A stretch of DNA of 64,000 bases from Poecilobothrus nobilitatus (lineage: Eukaryota > Arthropoda > Insecta > Diptera > Dolichopodidae), in assembly GCA_947095535.1 (NCBI GenBank), contig OX352774.1:172234200-172298199 (forward strand). Reading direction: 5' to 3'. Positions 44,700 to 57,500 of this stretch are shown here, piece after piece. The notes beneath the pieces were generated by a model that saw only the letters and a list, made by a program, of their open reading frames with translations, had not been told where the DNA came from and searched no databases. Both the position numbers and the translations under genes were made by a program. Every line of letters begins with the position of its first letter. Positions within the stretch are counted from its first letter, which is position 1.

Positions 44700-45035
44700 T
44701 ATGGTAACAGCCGTTAATTGTTAAAAATGTAGCGGTAAAATGTCGCAAAAAAAAATTTTGCAGCAATAATATCGTATTATTGTCGCCCTTCAAAATGTAG
44801 CGAAAAACTGTCGCGAAGAAAACTTTTAGATTTGTATTCAAAATTAGGATTATACGCTTTTTACAGAATATTTGAGAGATTTTAAAGTTGGATTCAAAAT
44901 CAGAGTATTTTCTTTTTTCAAAATATTTCCAATTAAATTTAAAATAATTACCGTGACATTTTGTCCGGCAACATTTTTTCAATGCAATATATTTGCAGCG
45001 GCATTATTGTTTCCAGTCATTTTACTTACGACATT
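44700..45035. repeat. Composite repeat with AATGTCGC tokens around a family D unit
   Basis: AAAATGTAGCGGTAAAATGTCGC-type sequence on the left (44,724-44,750) is mirrored on the right by CCGTGACATTTTGTCCGGC and GTCATTTTACTTACGACATT (44,950-45,040). A family D unit (GTTGGATTCAAAATCAGAG) lies between. It could be a non-autonomous element with inverted ends. Confidence 0.45.
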
Positions 45036-46440
45036 ATAACCTTCAAATCATATAATTAAACTTTAGAATAAAAATGAGAAGAGCTGTGCTCTAGTTCTAA
45101 AAAATTAAAAACTTTAATAAAGCTAAAAGTTTACATATAATATGTTGCATAAGAAAATATTAAAAATCTTATCTAAGATAATTTTTTCAATAATAAATTT
45201 GCGCTATTTTTAAGAATGATAAAATAAGAATATCTCATGGGTACAAAACCATAACCATATTATTTTAAATTCTGTCAAGTTCAAGTCTTTTACTTTTTTT
45301 TTTTTTTGACTTTTATTAAGTTTGAAATTTTATATTTCTTTTTTCTAAAATTTTTTATTTTTTTAACCAAATTGTTTTTTTTTTTTTTTTTTTTGAAAAT
45401 ATCAACCAACGAATATAAAAATCACCATTTCATTTTGTTTTTTTTTTTTTTTTGTTTATAAATATTTCTTTTTTATTTAATTTTTTAAAATGAACAGGTA
45501 TTTTTTTATTCAATACATACCTTTTATATTTTTATATTATCAAATATTGTTATTGTTGCTTTCATAGAAATTCTTTATTTTTCTATCCTATAGTTTTTCT
45601 TCTGATGTTTGTTTTTTTTTAATTTTTAATCTTGATTTTTTCCTTCTTGTTTTTTTTTTTCTATTTTTTGATTTTTTTTTTGTTGGTAAAGTTAGAGAAG
45701 TTATTCAAATTCGTTTGTATAGGAACCGAAAAGAAAAAAAAAAAATCAAAATTAAGAGTAAAAGAAATGTTAATATTGAAAAAGAAAAGAAAAATGAAAA
45801 CAAAAAACAAATTTCGAATGAATTTAATAAAAGATATTATAAAAAAAAATTTTTTTTTTGTGTAAAATATAATAAAAAATCAATGAAAGTACCGGAAAAT
45901 TTTTTTTTTTTTTTTAAATTTTTACAAAAAGAAAAATAAACGTTGTACAATATAGTCTACACTTTATAATCTCTTTTATTTTTTTATTTTTTTTTCTATT
46001 TTGATCTTTATATTACTTTCTTTTCCCGTTACGTTTACTTCGTTTTATTTATTTTTGTATTTAGATTTTTTGAGATTTTTTTTTTTTTAAATTTATTCTT
46101 TTTCTTATGTATTTTTTTTATTTCAAGGATGATTTTCACTTTTATTTATTTTTTTTTTTTAGCCCTTTTCAATTCTTTTCTTGAAAAAAAATATTCTTCT
46201 TTTATTTTTTTCTTTAAAAATACACTTTTTTATTTTTTGAATTTTTTTTTTTTTTTCTTTTTTTATATCTTTCGTTATTTTTTATTTCATTTTTTTTTTT
46301 TTTTTTATCTATTATACAATTGAACAGTACTTTGTTACTTTTATTTCATTCTATTTGATGTTATTAATATTAAATAAATATATCGATATACATATAAATA
46401 TATAAATAATCATGCATATATATGAATATTTATATAAATA
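45036..46440. other. Extreme poly-T/poly-A region
   Basis: Many T runs of 10-18 bases dominate from 45,290 to 46,315. All open frames here are low-complexity phenylalanine or lysine products. Confidence 0.6.
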
Positions 46441-46444
46441 TATA

Positions 46445-47051
46445 CAGGGTGTTTCTTTTAGGATTTTCAATGTTAATAAGGTGTGTTTGGCTACTCAAAA
46501 TCGACAAAACATTAGCCATTAGGGGGGGGGGGGGACATTTTCCGAGTTCATCTTATTAGTTTTTGCGTAGAAAAAAATTGTTTAAACCACATTTTCTATC
46601 TCAATTACGTATTTCAAATATCATAAGAGATAAAAGTAAAGAGATGCATTCTAAAGTAATCTAAAAATTCTAAAATAATGATACTTAATAATATGTTTAA
46701 GGGAGAAAATTTGTAACAAATAAAAAAAAAAAACTTTAAAAATTAATAAATTTATTTTTTTTTGTTTAAATGCTCATATTACTCTTGAAAGAAAGATTGC
46801 CAAAATACAAAAATACGCTTTTTGGAAAAGTAAGCGTTCCGACGATGCTTATTAATCAGTTACATATAGTTTTTGAAATACATATAAGCGAAATAAATAA
46901 GAAAAAAAAAAACTTAAAAAAAACTTTGAGTCTTATTATCTCAAAAACTACTGGAAAAAAAACCCCTCTTCCATCCGCATAACATTTTTTTGTTGGTTTT
47001 GATCCACCAAATACACCCGATAAATATGAAAACCCTAGGAAACTCACCCTG
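46445..47051. mobile_element. TA-flanked MITE with CAGGGTG terminal repeats
   Basis: The element starts CAGGGTGTTTC and ends GAAACTCACCCTG, inverted copies with a 2-base offset, and is flanked on both sides by TA. The TA duplication suggests a Tc1/mariner-like origin. The 607-base interior has no transposase and includes a run of 12 G (46,525-46,536), rare for this window. The TATACAGGGTG end type is widespread in arthropod genomes. Confidence 0.85.
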
Positions 47052-48775
47052 TATACATCTACATATATATATATATATACATATACAAAAAAAAAATATA
47101 TATATATATATGTTATTATCTATAAATATATTAAAATAATACAAATATATTTAAAAATGAGAGAAAAAGAAAGAAAGAAAAAGTATAGATATAATAATTT
47201 AAAAATGGAATTGAAATTTTTTTTTTTTTTTTTTATTTTATTTGTAATTTATATTTTAATTATATTACCAACTTTTATTAAAAATATTTTATTAATGATA
47301 TTTCGATTTAATTTAATTTTTTTTTTTTTTAATTTCTATCTATTTATTTTTATATTAAATTATTTATTAACTTTTGAATTTTATTTTTTTTTATCTTAAA
47401 TTTATTTTGAATTTTTTTTTTTTGTTTTGTTTTGTATTTATTTAATAATTTTTTTCTTTTTCCATTTATTTTTTTTTTTTCTTTGTTTTTGTTTTTGTTT
47501 TGTGTTTTAAATAATTAGAATATTTTAATTTATATTAATTTATTTAAAAATAACTGTTAATATGTAGGTATACACATATATATATTAATGCTATGTATTT
47601 TTTAATGAAGATACTGTTATAATTAATTTTATTGGTTTTATTTTTTAATTTATTATTTGTAATTTAATTGCATTGATTTTTCATTTTATGTTTGTGGTTT
47701 ATTTTATTTTATTTGTAATTATTTATTTTGTTTAAATCAATTATTTATTATATATCTAATAATATAGTTATTTACCTTTAATTAACTCATTATTCACTAT
47801 TTAATTTTGTAAACATTTTTTTTGTTTTTTTTTTTTGGTTTAAATAATGAAATATTTGGTTAAATTAACTGTCAAATGTTTGATAAATTTCATAAGTGTT
47901 GGTTTTAACTTGTTTTTCTTCTTCTTTTTTTTTTTTTTTTTGTTATATTGATTGTTATTATATCTGTAAATAAAAAAAAAAAAAAATTATTGACTCATTA
48001 GTTATATGGTTAAAAAATATTGTAAAAAACAAATAAACAAAAAAGAAAAAACTTAAAAAATTAATTAATTTTGAACGTAAATTTTCAAATATAAATAAAT
48101 ATGAATAAATTAATAAATATTTTTAATATCGATAACAATTTTGCTAAATCGATTTATTATTGAAAGCAAAAATCAAAGCAAAAATCAAAGATACGCTATT
48201 GAGATTTTATATAATAAAATGTTAGTTAAAATATCCGATCAAAGTATGGGGTACTAGTTAAATAGTCGACTTGGGATTGTGAGGTTAGAATTTGTGAGAT
48301 AGTTCACTGCTACGGCGGTCTGGTTATATTCAATAATAACAATTTAATATTGTTATTTTAAATTAATAAAAAATAAAACAATTATTGTATAAAATCTATG
48401 TTACAAATAGAATATTTATGTGCTTCATAATTTTGTGCAAAAGTTACAGCCGAGTAATTAACGGATGCGTGGAAAATTAGGATTAAACTAATTGAAGTTT
48501 AATTTATATATAAAATATTAAACAATTTAGTATATGCCTTAATAGTCATGGAAAGAAACTCTGTATAGGAATGAAACGAAGCAAAAAAAGTTAAACTATT
48601 GGCTTTTGTTAATAAAGATATAAAAAGATTTTAAATATAGAATTTAACATGATATAATCATATAGATATAAACATAACATCATTTCTGGATAATTTGTTT
48701 GGATGAAATATGAATGTAATATTAATGGATGATTTGTTTTAAAAGAAAAAAAAAATTTGTTTAAGTTGTATTGAA
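47052..48775. other. AT-rich sequence without a supported gene
   Basis: (AT)n tracts flank the MITE (47,061-47,110), followed by poly-T runs. Nothing recognised up to the next family A copy. Confidence 0.5.
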
Positions 48776-48779
48776 ATTA

Positions 48780-49515
48780 AACAAGGTAAAATGTATACAA
48801 AAGGTTTTTAAAGGTGTACATTTTTCAAAATAAATTCAAACAGTTTAAAAATTTCAACAGTAGAATATTGTGCGACTTGCTTCAAAATATGTAAATTTGC
48901 TTATAATTATATAATAAGAAAAAATTGTGAAAAATTAAGAGATACTTTCTTCAATTTTAAAGTAACCCTACATAATTAGAAAAAGATGCTAATAATGTAA
49001 AACCATAATAATATTGAAACTTTTGTTTTTCACTTTTATTTTGTCAACTGACTTGCTGATGTCATAGCAAAATTTCAATTTTTGATTTCTAATAGTTCTC
49101 TAATAATTCTAAAAGATCTATCTTGCTTCTAAATTTCAAAACTCCATCTAAAAGTATTACAGATATATGAAAAAAACAAAGCCTTTGCAAAATTTTCCGT
49201 TTAGATAACGGTAAATTTACGTACTGAATTTTTAAAAAATTGTATAATTTTGATATTTATTTATAAAGGTAAAAAATAATACTGTCAGTTGGCATTTTTA
49301 GCGATTGAAAAAATGTTAAACAACACCTGAGATATATACATTTAATTATAGGATTTTTTCAAATTTGGAGAGGCTATAAGTGCAGAACGGGTGAGGTTAC
49401 ATAAAAAAGTTGTTTGACAACATTAATTTTTTTAAAAACTTTTGTATAGTTAAAATTTCATTTTTCTATCTTAAAGGGTGTAGAAGTTTTGTAAAGAAAC
49501 GAACAAACAGAAATT
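48780..49515 (+). mobile_element. Family A element, old copy
   Basis: It has the lead-in AAACAAGGTAAAATGTATAC and the diverged left end ACATTTTTCAAAATAAA. The family blocks follow in order, ending with GGGTGTAGAAGTTTTGTAAA. The GGAC core and right inverted repeat are eroded. It is the most diverged A copy. Confidence 0.65.
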
Positions 49516-49699
49516 CAGAAAAATATATTTTACCAATTCAAAATCGAAAAGAAACAAGTTAACTCTATATAAGCGAACGAGTTGGCTACGAAATATCGCG
49601 TTTTAAGATCTCATGTCTCAAAATCTTTTGTTTTAAATCTTGCGTTTTTAATAATATATAATTTTTAATAAAAAATAATTTTTTTAATTACCAGAACCA

Positions 49700-49935
49700 A
49701 AGCCGAATGAAATAAAACCAATTGGCTATGTATACATAATATAGCAAAGAGGACAACTGTGATTTTGTAACCAACTATAAAATCTGTTCTAATAATTTTT
49801 TTTTACATACATATTTAAAACAACAAGGTATTATTAGAGTAGAAGCGGCTACAGCCCCAAAACCTTTAGCAAAAAAATTATTTGAATTCTGATTTTGTAT
49901 CGAATTCTAAAATCCCCCGTGAACATTCGTTATAA
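49700..49935 (-). repeat. Family D units, inverted
   Basis: The minus strand carries ATTTTATAGTTGGTTACAAAATCACAG and AATTCAAATAATTTTTTTGC next to GGTTTTGGGGCTG. It resembles the unit plus GGGG-CTG block at 16.3-16.5 kb. Confidence 0.5.
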
Positions 49936-50124
49936 AATCAGCTATAAAATAAACTTTAAAAAAAAATGTCGAATTATTTTTCTTAACACAATTTTGTTCA
50001 ATATTTTATTTTTAAACTTTTTTGGCTATTCGACATTTTCCCTAAAAAAAAAAATATTAGATTTCTGCTTTCGAACTTTTAGTATAAAAGTGAATACAAA
50101 ATTCAAATACTTACTGATTTTGTA

Positions 50125-51722
50125 TGAAAAACGAGGAAGAATACAGTTGACTTTGTCAACTCTTAGATACCCGTACGAACCGTTAGTATGTTCACAGCCT
50201 GTCACTCTCCGTACAATATTATTTTTTTAATATTTTAGTATTTTAAAATAATTTGGGTGCATTTTATAATTTCTAGAACTATGGGTTGTACATATATTCA
50301 AACTATATGTTTATATGTACATTCTTCAAAAGCAGATTCTAACCTTCCACATAACGATTATCAATCCAAAACTTTTTCAAATATTCTATAGTACCATTTA
50401 ATACTAAGCGGTAAATGTATATTAAATTTACTAAGTACAAAACAGTAAATATAATTTTAAATATTATATTATATTATATTTAAATATTCCATTGACAGAA
50501 TAATTTCTTATAAGTACAATAAAATACATATGTGTATGTAAATACGGCGCTATATAATATACATCTATACTCTTATCATTCATTCACTAGTGACATATAC
50601 GATATGTAAATAAACATGATATTATATAAGTATGTATATATATCAATATCATATAAATAAAAATTCTTCAAGCAACCGTTATGCTGTTTATTTAATTACA
50701 TTTTTTTGTACTACGCATTATATCCTCAACAATTTCAAATTATCGAGTAAAACAAAATGGAAAAAATTCGTTTTAAAGAAATTTGTTAGAAAATTTGAAA
50801 AAATCAAGTAACACTTTCGTCAATTATAAAGTAACCCTATATTATTAAAAAAAGTTGTTTGCAGAAATAAAAATATAATGTTGGAGCTTTAATTTTTGTG
50901 TATTACTTCAAAAAAATTTTAACAGGTGTTCAAGTTACAGGTGTTTAAAAATAGGAAATTTTCAGTTTTTGACCCCTTACAGCTCCTAAACGGGGGGTGA
51001 TACAAAAAAAATTTCTGAAATGACTCATACTAATTTTCAAAGATCTAACTTCTGTCAAAATTTCAAGTTTCCAACTTTAACCGTTTAGAAGATGGAAGGG
51101 TTAAAGAATTTTGCAAAATTTGAGTTTCGCATAACGGTAAATTAAGACACCGTATGCCAAAAATATATATTTATTGTATATATACTTTTAAAGCTAATAA
51201 AAGTATTAATCGTTTGGCGTTTTTAAAATGAAGATATACCTTATACAATTTGTGGTATAACAATTTAAATATAGAGCTTTTTTGAACCTTTGGGGAGCTG
51301 TAGCTCCGTAACGGGTGGGGCTACAAAAAAAAGTTATTAAAAATAAAATTAATATTTTTGTGAGATCTATCAGTAGTTAAAATTTCATAGCTCTATTACA
51401 AAAAAAAAGTGGGGATCTAAAAGTTAGGTGTTCGAGAGCTACCCTAAGGCTTGGTCCAAACTCAACCAAAAAAAATAGGGAACCTACAAATTACTCTCAA
51501 AATATTTTGTGTAAATTTCAAGATTCTAGCTTTCTTAGTTTTTGAGTTAGCGTGCTGACGGACGGACGGACGGACGGACGGACGGACGGACATGGCTCAA
51601 AAGTCTTAGAATTTTTTTCTGATCCGATCCATACCTTTGAAGGTATATCTAGCTCGCTTATTTCGAGGTGTTACAAACGGAGGAGTAATTTTATTATACC
51701 CGATCCTATCGTACGGGTATAA
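50125..51722 (+). mobile_element. Family B element, complete (DINE-1/HINE-like)
   Basis: The 5' end has the hairpin GTTGACTTTGTCAAC (50,146-50,160) and then ATACCCGTACGA (50,167-50,178). The exact complement of that 12-mer lies near the 3' end (51,709-51,720). There, TATACCCG/CGGGTATA (51,695-51,702 and 51,714-51,721) can form a terminal hairpin. A perfect GGAC microsatellite fills 51,557-51,591. Subterminal asymmetric inverted repeats, a 3' hairpin, a GGAC core and no ORF match the layout of Helentron-associated elements such as Drosophila DINE-1. Family-level assignment is inference. Confidence 0.8.
51557..51591 (+). repeat. (GACG)n microsatellite core of family B
   Basis: Almost nine perfect 4-bp units. 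All better-preserved A and B elements have a shorter version at the matching position. Confidence 0.9.
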
Positions 51723-52395
51723 AAACAATTGCTTTTATTACTGATTTCATATAATTCTTAAATAAAATATGGATTTACATTTTTTAGAACTGCAAACTTT
51801 CAAAAACTTTTTTAAATTTAATACTAATTTTTTAATTAACAACAATATATTTTATAAAAAAAATATTATCCTTCCATATGCTATTTATTACTTTAACGAA
51901 TTATTATAACTACCTATAGCTATACCTATATATAACTACCTATAGCTACCTATACCTATATGTAAACATTTTTTTTAAAAAAAAAAACTAGGAAACAAAA
52001 AATTAAAAACTACGAACTTTGAGATAAAATTTGATTTTATTTAATAATATTAAAATTGTTTAAATAACCTCATTAAGAATCCTTAAAAACTTTCAACATT
52101 AAAAAAAATAAAAAAAAAATAAAAATACAAAGAAAAAAGGAAACTAAATTTCATAAATTTCACATAGACGTGCATATATATTATAAAAAGCTCAATTATA
52201 TAAATGTACATATTTTCCGCTTTATAAAATTATATTTTTTTTTTTTTTTAATTCTAAAAAATCTCAATTTAAATAGAAATAAAAAAAAAAGGATAACATT
52301 AAAAAAAAGTTTAGAATAAAAGTGAAAAAAAAATTAATAATAATGTTTTTTATCTAAACTAACATGCATATTTTAAATTTTTTAACACCATTAAA
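51723..52395. other. AT-rich sequence, nothing recognised
   Basis: A small CTATACCTATATATAACTAC-type direct repeat sits at about 51,910-51,965. No gene is seen. Confidence 0.45.
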
Positions 52396-52402
52396 ATAAA
52401 TT

Positions 52403-52910
52403 TAAACAAGGTAGAATGTAAACAAAAGGTTTTCATAAGAACACATTTCCAACAGATAATAAAAACTGTTTAGTACTGTGACTTGCACCAAAATTTTAAA
52501 ATTTCATATAAGAAAAAAATGTGAAAATAGGACATTTTTAAAATTTTGAGGGGCTGTAACTCTGGAACCCTCTGGAACAAAATTGTATAATTTTGATATT
52601 AATTTACAAAGGTAAAAAAAATACCTGCCGAATGGCGTTTTCAGATATAGGAAAAATGTTAAGCAGAACATGAGATATACGCATTTAAAAATAGGGCTTT
52701 TTCAAAGTTGGAGGGGCTGCAGCTCAGTAAAAGGGCTACCTACATCAAAATATTGTTTTATAACATTAATTTTTTTATGAGACCCACCAATGATTAAACT
52801 TTTTTTCTCTATCTTCAACGGTGTTGTAGTTTTGTAAACAGACCGACGGATGGACAGAGTGAAATTAATAAGCACATTTTTTCAAAATTTCTTTGGAAAT
52901 GTGCTAAAAA
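52403..52910 (+). mobile_element. Family A element, internally deleted
   Basis: The lead-in AAACAAGGTAGAATGTAAAC is followed by ACACATTTCC (52,441). After the first GAGGGGCTGTAACTCTGGAACCC block the sequence jumps directly to the last module (AAAATTGTATAATTTTGATATT...). The right end TTTGGAAATGTGC finishes at 52,904. It is about 460 bases between repeats against 1,224 in the longest copy. Confidence 0.8.
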
Positions 52911-53007
52911 GGAAAACAACAAAAAACAAAATAAATAAATAGGTGCCATATAAAATTATATTTTGTTGAAATTTGATTGTTTGTTTTTCTAATCTTTTTC
53001 TACACAT

Positions 53008-53137
53008 TGGGACGAATGCATAAAACTGAGCTTGAACTCCAATCTCGATTTTTCAAATAAAAACTAGAAGTTCGAATATATTTTTTGTTCGAAAAAGGTC
53101 GATTAGAGTTCAAGCTTAGTTTTATGCAATCGACGCA
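53008..53137. mobile_element. Hairpin MITE, ~130 bp
   Basis: The left arm GGGACGAATGCATAAAACTGAG continuing CTTGAACTCCAATC is mirrored by the right arm, which ends CTTAGTTTTATGCAATCGACGC. The arms are about 35 bases with few mismatches. A second, eroded copy lies in intron 2 of the DUF1091 gene. Confidence 0.8.
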
Positions 53138-53394
53138 TTATATATATAAAACATCAAAAGAACAGGAGTTATTAAAAACACTCACAATATATTAAAAATT
53201 GGGACTTTTCCCAACCCAAATTGGGACTGATTTATCTAATGATTTTTTATTGTAACAAAAATAATTTGTATAAGAATTCTAAAAAAATCAGTAAGCTACG
53301 CTTTTCTGGACGAACTCTTAAACTTTTGACAGAACAGAAAATGTTTTCAAACGCCAAAAAAAACAACTAAACTGTAGGTACTAGAGTAAGACCT

Positions 53395-53790
53395 TTTATA
53401 AATGAGTAAGTTTTCAATATTTGAGTAAATAGGGGTTTGAGAGCGGCAGCTCTCAATATTTGATGTGCTTTGCTGTTAAAATTTGTATTTAAGAAAAAAT
53501 AATTATAATTAATAAATATAATTAAAAGGGATTTTATAGTTGGTTACGAAATGAAGGTTTACGGTTTTTCCAAAATATTTAACTCGATATATATATATAT
53601 ATATATAAATATACTGGGAGAAGAGAAAATTTTCCGATTTAATCCGTACCATTTCTTTTTTTACACACATATTTTAACAACTAATCATTTTAAAATAGTG
53701 TAGGCTTATTAAACCTTGTTTTACAACGAACTCTAAAATATCTTCTAATTATTCTGTACAGGTGGATATTTTAATTCATTGTATTTCCAT
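53395..53790. repeat. Family D pieces in both orientations
   Basis: Plus-strand GGGATTTTATAGTTGGTTACG (about 53,528) is followed by minus-strand AGAGTTCGTTGTAAAAC at about 53,720. A (TA)n run sits at 53,587-53,607. Confidence 0.45.
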
Positions 53791-54475
53791 ACAGGTAGAT
53801 AATGTAAGGGTAAGATTTTGAAATTCATCATTTTGAAAATGGCGGCTAATTTCGTGCGAAATTATTTGATTAAATTGGGAGCTTATTTCAAATTGTTTCT
53901 AAGAACAATTTTCATCTTTTTCCGAAGGCTAATTTAAAAACTACGGTTCGTAGACTAATTTTGTACTCAATTAGTTACTAATTTACAGTAAATTACATGT
54001 TACTAAAACTACATGTTCAAAATAAGTATTTAATTTTTTGGTTAGGGAATTGTTTTTTTATTTTAATAGAAATTTTGGCTCATTAAAGTGAATCCATTAA
54101 AAAAAAAACCATAAATCTCATGGGTGGCTCACTTCTGTCCTCACTAAAAGAAAGATTCATTGGAGTAAGTCAGAGTTACTAATGGGACTTTTTGTACTAC
54201 ACCATATCTAACTATTGTTGAAAACTTTAATAATAAATGACAGTAACAAAAACAAAAAAAAAAATATATATATATATTATATACCTATAGATTAGATATT
54301 ATGATAATAAAATAACTGAAAATTATGTTTTCTATTGTAAGTTTTTATTTTTATTAATTTTTAATAGTGACAAATTTTATTGAATTCTATAAATATGTAA
54401 AATACAAAGAAAACTCAATTTATATCAATTCACTCATCTTTTTTTTTCTCTAAGAAAACATAACTCATTATTAAT

Positions 54476-54480
<5 letters not shown>

Positions 54481-54512
<32 letters not shown>
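54481..54512. repeat. (AT)n microsatellite
   Basis: A nearly pure AT run of about 16 units, followed by TACATACATA. Confidence 0.9.
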
Positions 54513-54516
<4 letters not shown>

Positions 54517-57500
54517 CATAATATTTATTAAAGCAAAAAATTCCGATTAAAAAACATCATACGAAATAAATATTTTACTCTCAAAAATTTAAACTCCTAT
54601 CCAATTCCAATATACTTTACGAATTTAATAAAATATTTTTCAACTTACTTCTCAACTTTATTATTTTAAAATTTACCACCACTATTACATTAACTACAAT
54701 TAAACCAATTATGTATTACAGTACATTACACCATGACACCACCCCTACTTAAAAACAACTCATAATTTTTGTTTTTTTTTTTTTTTATCTAATAATTTAA
54801 CACAATAATATTACACATGAAAAAATCCACACATACCAACAAAAAAATGTAAAAATCCAATACTACTATAAGATCTAACAAAATAATGAAAAAAATTGTT
54901 AATAATATAGCTGCAAAAAATGTTTTCTTTGTGTAGGTCAAGAGCACAAATAATATGCCATGTACCATGCCAAAAACCCAAAAAAGAAAAACCAAAAAAT
55001 CAAAAAAAATACTAAAATAAAAAATATAGAAAAAGACCAAAGAAAAATGAGTATAAATAAATATAAAAGGATATAGATAGTACATTTTTCTCTGTTATTT
55101 TTCTGTTAAGCGTTCGCTGTTTTCTTGTTTTTTTTCATTTAAAAGCAATTGAGAGGTTTTTTTTTTTTTTTTATTGTACATTTTTATAGACAACTGATAA
55201 ACTCTCTTCTTAACTACATGTATAAATAAAAATATTTTTACGCATAGGTTAATTTTTATAATACATATTTAATATAAGGGAAAAATTTCTGGAATTAGGG
55301 ATTCTGCAAAGAAGGAGAAAATATAAAAAAATAAAAAACTTAAATACAAATAACTGCACCCTTTTAATTTTCTTTCCCTTTTTTTTTCCTTTTTTCCTCT
55401 TATTTTATTATGTTAACATAAAAATTATTGAGGTGTTCTTTGTTCAATTATATGATTATATGTATAGTATATACATAATATATATATACATATACATATA
55501 TAATATAAATACATGTACAAATACAAACACACACACACACACCAAAACACAAAAAAAAATTTAAAGTTGAAAATTTTATTTTAATTTCAGAAATTTTTAA
55601 GAAGAAAAGAATTGTATCATTTAGATAAGAAAATTAAAATGATTAGAAAGTGGGAGTGAAAAAGAGAGAGAGAGAGAAGTAAAAAAAAAAAAAAAAATAT
55701 TGAAGACAAAAATATAGAAGAAAAAAATATTCAAGGGATAGGATAATACGAGCATTATTATTTAGTCGAGCATATATGTACGATAATTTTATTTTGTTTA
55801 TTACTAGAAAATTACAATTTTTAAAGAAAAAAAACTCTTGTGGAGATAAAAGGAAATGGTGAAATTTTGATTTTATTTTTCTTATTTTTTTTTTTTTTTT
55901 TATTATCATATTAATTTATTGAATTTTACTTTTTTTTGTTTTTACTAAGCTACACTATACACTTAACTACATAGTGTAAACGTTAATTTTTTTTATTTTG
56001 AATTTTGTAATGTAAGAGTTTGAGTGAAGGATAAGAATATTATTTTATTGTTTATATATATAAAGGGGTAGGTATATACAACATAATTACAGGGTATCAT
56101 TACGGAATGTAAGAAAATGGTTAATATTATGATAATTTGTATTGCAATTTAAATTTTTTTTTTTTTGTGTTTTGTTTTTGGCTTTTGTTTTTACTTATCA
56201 TAAGAATTAAAATATCACAAAGGACGAGTATATAGATTTTATTAAAAAAAAAAAAAATTTTTTTTATATTGACATGTTTTTTGTTTTTACTGTTATTTTT
56301 TTTATTTTAAGCTCAAAAAGGTTTTGTTTTCGTTTTTTTTTTTTTTTTGTGCTTTGTGAACCTAAAAGAAAGTAAGAAAAGAAAGTAAAATGGATTATGT
56401 AGGAGTCAAAATCTACCCTTTTAGTATTATTATGTTTTTTTCACGTAAATATATATTTTGTTTATGAATTTGCTATAGTTTTTTTTTTTCTTTTTTTTTT
56501 TTTGTGAATCCTTTTTTTTTGTTTTTATTGTAGGAGGGTGTATCAATTTATATAATTAGTTTTTAGTGTCAATGAAAATTATTTTAGTGATAGAATTTGA
56601 AAAGAAAAATATTGTGTTTATTTTTTTTTTGTTTTTTTTTAAATTTGGAAAATTTTGAATGTGTTTAAGGATACAATATGTATATTTTCTGTATTTTAGA
56701 AATTATTGTATTTTTAATGGTAGTTTTTCAAAGGGTACATAATAAAATATTTATATTCTATAATATTTTTAATTTTATAAGTATATGAGTATAATATGGA
56801 ACGAGAAAACTTAAAAAAATAAATGAGTTTAACTTGATTTGTGTGTTTTAAAATGCAAGGAGAAAATATGAATTAATGAAATATTAAAAATATAAATGCT
56901 ACATAATATATAGCTAATTTCGAATATATTCAAAATTTTTTTATTTAACAATTCTTATATATAGGAAAAAAGCAAGTTTTGAGAGTTCTCTCGAAATTTA
57001 AAAAGAAATAATTTGGGGAAAACATTACTCAAACCTCTTTAAAAGTTAAAACAATATCAATAATAAAGAATTTTAAAAATAACCGATATAAAAAGTGTTA
57101 AAGAAACGTTAAAGATAGCAAACTGATATAATAATAATAATTTATCTACATTATATTTATTATGCCTGCTTAAGTTTCTGTGTTTTCTCCTACATATTAT
57201 ATTTAATTGAATCTAAACTTTGTAAGGATGTTTCTTCGACCCTAGAAATGACCAAGCAATATTTTTGTTGATATAACATTATTTTAATTTTTAGATTCTC
57301 TTGACTAAACGATTCAACCGATTGATATTCAACTGTATACATATGTGGCTTTATGTAAAAAGAATTCTCTATGAGAGCATAATAGTAGGATCCATTAAAT
57401 CTTTGTGGCAGAGAAGCTTTTCAAATATATATTCATTTATTTTGAATATATCTGATTTTTCTTAATTAAAAACGATTGACTTCATATTATGATATATGTT

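Noticed and set aside
44662..44982. 106-codon minus-strand frame
   Set aside because: Consists of translated family D unit and AATGTCGC tokens.
46770..47047. Open frames inside the CAGGGTG MITE
   Set aside because: Short, overlapping on both strands, no transposase motif; the element is non-autonomous.
54789..55085. 98-codon hydrophobic minus-strand frame starting with ATG
   Set aside because: Composition fits a chance frame on a T-rich strand; no recognisable family, splice partners or conserved motif.
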